Below are positions 58,158 through 64,000 of a DNA stretch of 64,000 nt, piece by piece. Position 1 is the stretch's first letter. Each line of letters begins with the position of its first letter. A program made the translations under genes and the position numbers. Source of the stretch: Hypericum androsaemum (taxonomy: Eukaryota > Streptophyta > Magnoliopsida > Malpighiales > Hypericaceae). The DNA is taken from the NCBI GenBank assembly GCA_963995505.1, contig OZ023181.1, positions 16,860,221 to 16,924,220 on the forward strand, read 5' to 3'. A model generated the notes under the pieces. That model searched no databases. It saw only the letters and a program-made list of their open reading frames with translations, and was not told the origin of the DNA.

Positions 58158-59417
58158 TCAAATATAATTAAACTTGTCGACACCTAAGAAGTCAATATGT
58201 TCAACATGTAAATCAGGAGACATGTAAGATATGGATTGGACATCTTCCTTGTCAACTAAAACAACAAGTTCTTCTTGTTCACCATCAATAGCAGTTAAGC
58301 ACTTCTTCATATGAACAACATCCTCCAATTCTGATTCATTGAACAAATCGCTCAAGTAAAGAAGTGACATGGCATGGTCATCAAAACATTCTCCATCGAA
58401 CAAGTCAATAGAATATTCACCAAATTCCTCCCATGTCAAAACCTCTTCTTCAACAATCACTTCAGGTGTAACCTCCAAATCGTCAGAACTACATACCTTC
58501 CCCTCAATATCGTGCTTAGTGTTAATGGTGCTCTCCCTCTCTTGAAAAGGATTTGCCCTCAAATCTTCACCTACATCAAACGGGCTTAAGTCAGCAACAT
58601 TAAAAGAAGCACTTACATTATACTCACCCGGCAGGTCAAGCTTATAAGCATTGTCATTGATGCGTTCTAAAACTTGGAAGGGACCATCCCCACGAGGTAG
58701 CAACTTTGAACGCCGTTGCGCGGGAAACCGTTCCTTCCTCATATGTAACCAAACCCAATCACCAGGCTCAAAGACAACTTTGTGTCGCCCTTTATTCGCT
58801 TGTCTTGCGTAGTGCTCCGTTCGTTTCTCAATGTTCAATCTCGCCTTCTCATGCAGCTGCTTGACAAATTCAGCCTTCTTCTTGCCATCTAAGTTAACAT
58901 ACTCAATCGAAGGCAAAGGTGATAAATCTAGTGGGGTCAGAGGATTAAAACCATACACAAGTTCAAACGGTGAGAATTGAGTAGCAGAATGAACAGATCG
59001 ATTATAAGCAAACTCAACATGTGGCAAACAATCTTCCCAAGCTTTAATATTATGATTAATGAGCGCTCTTAACAGTGTAAACAAAGTCCTATTCACAACT
59101 TCTGTTTGTCCATCAGTTTGTGGATGACAAGTAGTAGAAAATAATAACTTGGTACCTAACTTACACCACAAAGTCTTCCAAAAGTAGCTTAAGAACTTAG
59201 TATCTCTATCTGAAATGATCGTTCTAGGCATGCCATGTAGTCTTACAACTTCCCGAAAGAACAAATCAGCAATATGTGAGGCATCATCAGTTTTATGACA
59301 TGGAATAAAATGTGCCATCTTAGAAAACCTATCCACCACGACGAAAATTGAATCTCTACCACGTTTAGTCCTAGGACGTCCTTGCACAAAGTCCGGGTCA
59401 CCTCCCCATAGGAACAC
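58158..59417 (-). pseudogene. Gypsy integrase fused in frame to the acidic domain (unit 3)
   Basis: Reads, in order: integrase core ([46 protein letters not shown] giving D, D and E); integrase C-terminal part ([47 protein letters not shown]); then [18 protein letters not shown], where the pol end passes directly into the acidic domain of units 1 and 2 (there [13 protein letters not shown]). It stops at FNYI-TGA. The 5' side is lost at about 59420, before RT. This links the short units to an autonomous Gypsy relative. Confidence 0.85.
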
Positions 59418-59424
59418 CTTTGTG

Positions 59425-60400
59425 GCATCTTGTTCTAGAAAGTAGAAACCATAACAAGAAAGTTCGTATTCAACTAACTCCCGTATTCACACTGAAACAA
59501 TTTATGCTTCTCTTAATATCCGTCCTTTTGCAAAGTTGTTTCCTCTTAATCTTCAATTGCTAATACACGCCAACGAAGGTTGAACATACCCAATAAGGCA
59601 ATAACCTAGTAGTAACTGTTGATTTATTGGTCCAAATCTTGTGCTAAATCTTCACCTTTCAATTCTTTTTTTCAATAAACAACTAATGTAAACATATATT
59701 TCTTTTTATTCCATCTTGTATCTAATTATTCTTATACTGCAGAATACTACAAATTTTTGTGAGATAAAGTAATTTTATGGCAGTTTCAGATCTTTTGGTC
59801 TGGTCTCTCAGTCAAGATGGATTCTTGGTGTTTTAACCCGATTGTTATCCTTACAATCGGGCCTTGCTGTACTTACTTTCTTGGTGAAATAAAGTCCATT
59901 TACTTTTCAAAAAAAATTTATCACCTCTAACATTTTTAGATTAAATTGAGTTTTTGGTCACTAAATACATATACACAAAAAAAATATTTTGTTTATATCC
60001 AAGTCAACAAAAAATATCGATAAATTGTAGTTTTTCTTTGTCTATATTCAAATAAAATAAAATTGATATCTAATATTATTCAAATATTACATTCGATTGA
60101 TATATTATTGTTACAACAAGACGACAATTACTATGATCATTTAAAGACGATTCACAAGATAAAGAATGATGTGATAATTATCAAACAAACAAACCTAACA
60201 CAAACTATTATCTTAAAATATTTTTTAAATTTATTTTCAAATTAATTTAAAAAAAGATTTATTTATAAAAAATATCACTTTATTCCAAAGTTGTGAACAA
60301 GATTTAATACTGAAATTTTCTAGAAAAAATTAATATTACTATACAAGAATTATCAAACTTTAACACTAGTATGAGACCGGATTTTCATATTAGTTACGCT
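59425..60400. other. Spacer with a LINE 3' tail
   Basis: 59750-59925 (TCTTGGTGTTTTAACCCG, CGGGCCTTGCTGTACTT, TTCTTGGTGAAATAAAG then A-rich) is a LINE 3' UTR on +. The rest is AT-rich, and the short frame 60063-60245 looks random. Confidence 0.55.
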
Positions 60401-60402
60401 AC

Positions 60403-60590
60403 CACGTGCTATTTAATGATCGATCAACCACCCATCTTCCGTAGTCAAGTTGATAAAAGTTGTACTGGACAAACTCTAGATTCCAGCCACAGAGTACAAG
60501 ATTTACCCTCTTTCCTTATCGTCATTGCTTACCGACCAAAAAAAAATATCGTCTGCTTAGGTAACACTTTCTCTTTCATTTTATAGTATT
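60403..60590 (+). promoter_or_regulatory. Promoter region of P450 gene 5, conserved with gene 1
   Basis: CACGTG at 60403-60408 (G-box, in ACCACGTGCTA) and AGTCAA at 60443-60448 (W-box core on minus, in GTAGTCAAGTTGAT) repeat the gene 1 arrangement. TATAGTATT at 60582 stands at the place of gene 1's TATAAATTATT, so the TATA box is weaker. CACCATTTCTCC and AAGTACAAACCTTCA follow in both genes. Confidence 0.5.
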
Positions 60591-60678
60591 CACCATTTCT
60601 CCAGAAGTACAAACCTTCAGAGCTTATAATAAGTAGAAAAAATCAGACCTAAAGAGAAATCCACCAACCTTGCAAAAA

Positions 60679-62542
60679 ATGGAAGAAACCATACTCTACG
60701 CTTCCCTTTCCCTAATCTTCCTAGTCCTCGCCTTCAAATTATACCGATCAAAAACAAGCCGCAAGAACCTCCCACCGGGCCCACCTTCTCTCCCGATACT
60801 GGGCCACCTCCACCTCCTCAAGCAACCAGCTCAACGCTGCTTCCACAAGATCTCCCAGAAATACGGCCCAGTGTTCACTTTCTACTTGGGAAACAAACGG
60901 GCGGTGATCGTCTCCTCGTGGTCAGCCGCCGAGGAATGCTTCACCAAGAACGACGTCGTCCTAGCCAACCGCCCACAGAACACTCCCACGGGGAAGTACC
61001 TACACTACGACAACACAACCGTGGCCTCCGCCTCCTACGGTGACCACTGGCGGAACCTACGGCGCATTGGCGCGATAGAGATATTCTCAACTCACCGGAT
61101 CAACATGTTCCTTAGCATCCGGAAGGACGAGACCAAGCGGCTGCTGGGGAAACTGTCGCGTGGCGGGTCCCGACAGGGGTTCGCCAAGGTGGAGATGAAA
61201 TCGATCCTGTCGGACCTTACGTTCAACGTGATCATGAGGATGGTCGCTGGGAAGCGGTACTACGGGGAGGACGCGGCGACCAACAAGGAGGAGGCGAGGG
61301 AGTTCAAGCAGCTGATCGCGGAGGTATTCAGCCAAGGGGGAGTTGGGAACGCGGAGAATTACGTACCGGTTTTGAGGTGGGTGAGCGGTGGTAAGTTCGA
61401 GAAGAGAGTGAAGTCGCTCGGCGAGAGGACGGACAAGTTCTTGCAAGGGTTAGTTGACGAGCACCGGAACAAGGAGAAGGGTCAAGAGGATGCGACCAAC
61501 GGTACGATGATTGACCACTTGCTGTCTTTGCAAAAGACTCAGCCACAGGATTACTCTGATGTGACCATCAAAGGGCTTGTCCTGGTAAGCAAGTTAAAAA
61601 TTTTAAACTGGGATACACCTACGATTGAATTGATTGAAATGTGTATCTTCGTCGATTTTTAGTAAGCAAGTTGTTTATTTATACAATTAATGTCTCCTTC
61701 AAGAAAAAAAAAAGTCCCTCTCTGATAACAAGTAACAACAGTAGTCAGTATATAACTAATGTCCTCTTTCTTATGTTGTTAACCAAAGTATAAAATTCAT
61801 GTCCCTTTCTGTTATTACCTGCTTAGGGGAAAATAATAATTTTGAAGTGAATCTTCTGGAAAAATTATGGTTGGCGTGCATCATATTTACAAAAACTACT
61901 ATGCTATTTCTTTTGGGTACTAAGATAATGTTGCTGGCTGGAACGGATACATCAGCAATGACATTAGAATGGGCTATGTCCAATCTTGTCAACCACCCAG
62001 ATGTCTTGGAAAAGGCCAGGAAAGAATTGGATGCTCAAATCGGACAAGAGCGGCTCATCAAAGAAGACGATCTTTCTCAACTTCCTTACCTCCATAATAT
62101 TATCTCAGAGACGCTGCGATTATATCCGTCAGCTCCATTGTTACTACCACGCTACTCCTCCGACGATTGTACCATCAGTGGGTACAACGTGCCTCATGAC
62201 ACCATAGTATTGATCAATGCGTGGGCCATACATAGGGACCCTGCGGCCTGGGAGGAGCCAGAGAGCTTCAAGCCGGAGAGATTTGAAGGCGATGAGAAGG
62301 GTAGTCATAAGTTGATGCCATTTGGGTTGGGCCGGAGGGCTTGTCCTGGTTATGGTTTGGCCCAACGTATTGTGGGCTTGACTTTGGGAGCCCTAATCCA
62401 ATGCTTTCAGTGGAAGACGATTGGCGAGGAGTTGGTTGATATGGGGGAAGGGACGGGCACCACCATGCCTAAAGCCCAGCCATTAGAGGTCATGTGTAAA
62501 TCACGTGGTGTTATGGATCATGTTCTTGCCGATGTTGTCTAG
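60679..62542 (+). CDS. CYP81: Cytochrome P450, CYP81-type, gene 5 (2 exons, intact)
   Basis: The ATG at 60679 aligns with gene 1 ([19 protein letters not shown]); an in-frame TTG nine bases earlier is not used. Exon 1 is 60679-61584, the phase-0 GT-AG intron is 61585-61924 and exon 2 is 61925-62542, giving 507 residues, the same as gene 1. ER anchor, hinge [25 protein letters not shown] about 307-312, ETLR about 364-367, [16 protein letters not shown] with Cys about 442. Differences from gene 1 cluster in likely substrate-recognition parts (YLHYDNTTV for [20 protein letters not shown] is [11 protein letters not shown]). It probably has the same type of activity; substrate unknown. Confidence 0.93.
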
Positions 62543-63424
62543 ATTTCGCATCTGTTATATATAATCGAGAGGTTGGATTGATATGTCGATTCGATTTTTA
62601 ATATACCGTTGTGTTAAATCCTCATAATATATATAGAATTATGTTTATTATGCATCTTGGAATACCAGCGCAAACGGTAGATTGAGTGTCATTGTCCCGT
62701 AAACATAATAGATTATAAATAACTCTTTTAATGGATTTTTTTTTAAATTTGTAAGATGATATTTTTTTTGAAAGATTAGGCAGGTGTCTTAATTTCTGTC
62801 CCCACTCTGACTATACATGACTAATTGTTACGCGTATAGTCCAAAAATGGTCACACTTTTCTTTTTTACAAGAAACCACACTTCCCCGTCCATTCTTCTC
62901 TCTTTCTCTTTTTAAATTCTCATATTAAAGAATCAAAATTGAACATTATCAGATTTTATTTAAAGATGATTCTTTAAAAAGATTTTTGTAAAATTTGAAC
63001 TAAAGACTTCTCAAATAAATTTAAATTCCTTATTACTTGGACTTCGATTTTTTGTTGTTCGTGTTGTCCGCTCGTGTTCTCTTTTCAAACAGTTTTGATA
63101 TTTATTAATTAATTCACAGCTTTTTTGAAGCTATTAGTTCAGAATACGATCTTACTTGAGATAAAACTAGTAAAATTGATATTAATTCTATTTTTAGGGG
63201 ATATAAATTGAGGAAAAAACTGAGCCTTGATTAAAAAAATTGTTAAGCTTTTATGTCTAGCATAAATATGTATATTTTAATACTTATAGAAAAGCCAATT
63301 ACATTGTGGACCATTATTGTATTTGTGTATGTCTATTAGTCCACTATGTTGATTTGCTAGTGTTAAGAGAGTACGTCGCATATGGTGAAATTATAATTGT
63401 GAACTTTAGATCGATATTACTTAT
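62543..63424. other. 3' flank of P450 gene 5, the uninterrupted version of gene 1's flank
   Basis: Matches, in order, 19767-20005, 23470-23660 and 25700-26110 behind gene 1 (shared: CACACTTTTCTTTT, AACCACACTTCCCC, CTTTTCAAACA, ACTAGTAAAATTGATATTAA, GATTTGCTAGTGT). It lacks the LINE, LTR and Harbinger insertions found there. No gene. Confidence 0.8.
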
Positions 63425-64000
63425 TGTTGGACCTTGGGCCCAATCAGGCACAATTGGGCCCAGGCCCATTAGTTAGGTTGGATGGGCCGGTCAACCCGCG
63501 TTGACCGGCCCAATGCCACGTAGGCGTCACGTCAGCGTGACGTGGTGCTGACGTAGTTACTGCCAAAGGTGGCAGCCCACGTGGCGCGCTGACGTGGTGC
63601 TGCGTGACGGACACGTGTCGGACATGCGGCCCGAAGTGCCACGTGGCACGCCACGTGACGGACATGCGGTCCGAAGTGCCACGTGGCGCATTCTGGTGTG
63701 CCGGATTTCCCTATAAAAGGGGAAAATCGGCTGGACCAAATTGTAAGTTTGCCCACAACCACTCAATATGAAAGGAAAAATTCTGGATTAGTTCCTGAAT
63801 TTTGATCAGATTTTCTATAGAGGAAATCTCGTGAAAATCAATTACGAATCCGTTAAAACGTGATCGTAATTCGACTAGCACGAAGACTTTGTGGATCCGA
63901 ACTTGTGGACCTCTTACTTCAACAAGTAAGTGATTTATTATTAACGAATTAGTTTATTAATTAAACGGGTTTAACACGTAATTACTCATTAATTACGCGT
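63425..64000 (+). repeat. Start of an LTR (retrotransposon runs off the right edge)
   Basis: TGTTGGACCTTGGGCCC at 63425 interrupts the duplicated flank. A GC-rich segment follows, with TATAAAAG at 63712-63719 and an AT-rich leader like that of Copia LTRs. No LTR end, primer site or ORF is reached before the edge, so family and orientation are inferred from TG start and TATA box. Confidence 0.6.
63518..63684 (+). promoter_or_regulatory. Cluster of ten ACGT-core motifs in the LTR promoter
   Basis: Within 167 bp, ACGT occurs ten times, often as GCCACGTGGC, CTGACGTGG or ACACGTGT, about 30-190 bp before the TATA box. CGGACATGCGG(C/T)CCGAAGTGCC is repeated. ACGT cores are bound by plant bZIP factors (G-box/ABRE). 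Responsiveness to stress or ABA is an inference. Confidence 0.6.

Larger units (their letters stand above)
53721..59420 (-). mobile_element. Tandem array of three LTR-sharing Gypsy-derived units (minus strand)
   Basis: Three 615-bp LTRs (53721-54335, 55506-56120, 57289-57903) alternate with interiors. The period is 1785 then 1783 bp and copies are nearly identical. Each LTR, read on +, starts TGTGAATCTCG and ends GATTCATATCA. On the minus strand TTGGTATCAGAGC (tRNA-iMet primer site) follows the LTR four bases after its end, and AAGAAGAGGGGAA precedes the other LTR (polypurine tract). The third unit changes into a longer, integrase-bearing form and stops near 59420. LTR-I-LTR-I-LTR chains arise by recombination between elements. 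Confidence 0.9.

Noticed and set aside
17920..62542. A plant biosynthetic gene cluster
   Set aside because: Only P450 paralogues of one family are present; no synthase, transferase or other pathway enzyme lies among them, so a tandem duplication cluster is the better description.
63444..63766. Three minus-strand frames rich in His, Arg and Thr at the right edge
   Set aside because: They are translations of the repeated ACGTGG-rich LTR promoter sequence in different frames and have no protein-like features.

Overview
The window is nuclear DNA from a flowering plant, most likely a eudicot. Evidence: spliced GT-AG genes of the plant P450 family CYP81; LTR retrotransposons of plant Copia and Ty3/Gypsy type, one primed by plant tRNA-Asp; and LINE, SINE, Helitron and Harbinger-type elements. 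I see no bacterial operon, CRISPR array or rRNA gene. I do not name the species.

The host content is a tandem CYP81-type P450 cluster, all on the + strand. Three genes look intact: 17920-19766 (507 aa, 2 exons), 27760-30704 (515 aa, 3 exons) and 60679-62542 (507 aa, 2 exons). Three are broken: a C-terminal scrap at 31618-31705, a deleted and transposon-split gene at 34212-38238, and an exon-2-only copy at 40526-41127. Two subgroups can be told apart. One is 17.9, 40.5 and 60.7 kb, with AGTDTS in helix I. The other is 27.8 and 34.2 kb, with AGTETS. The gene at 27.8 kb has an extra intron that its neighbours lack. Products would be ER-anchored monooxygenases of specialised metabolism; the substrate cannot be read from sequence.

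Layout. 0-3.7 kb: 3' part of a Copia element with an open polyprotein. 3.7-6.2 kb: decayed Gypsy pol, then a 23-bp minisatellite. 6.5-17.1 kb: a minus-strand host gene cut in two by a roughly 2.6-kb LTR with 55-bp tandem repeats. That LTR was itself split by a 7.5-kb non-autonomous Athila-like element coding an in-frame gag-protease-integrase-tail fusion. 17.7-26.1 kb: P450 gene 1 and its 3' flank, invaded by a LINE, a short LTR element and a Harbinger derivative. 26.1-30.7 kb: duplicated promoter blocks and P450 gene 2. 30.7-41.1 kb: MITEs, LINE tails and P450 pseudogenes with Copia insertions. 41.5-53.7 kb: a minus-strand LINE split by a Copia element that holds a hAT-type MITE, a Helitron end, an ATL-type RING pseudogene and a second, minus-strand Copia element. 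53.7-59.4 kb: three tandem, LTR-sharing units of a minus-strand Gypsy derivative with an unrecognised acidic domain. 60.4-63.4 kb: P450 gene 5, whose flanks match those of gene 1 without the insertions. 63.4 kb to the end: the start of another LTR.

The most interesting points are the apparent recent intron gain in P450 gene 2, the host gene split with its reading frame preserved across the insertion, the in-frame internal-deletion polyprotein, and the acidic domain shared by the Gypsy array and a decayed element 32 kb away. I found no convincing new defence or enzymatic system. All similarity calls are from reading by eye; no search was run.
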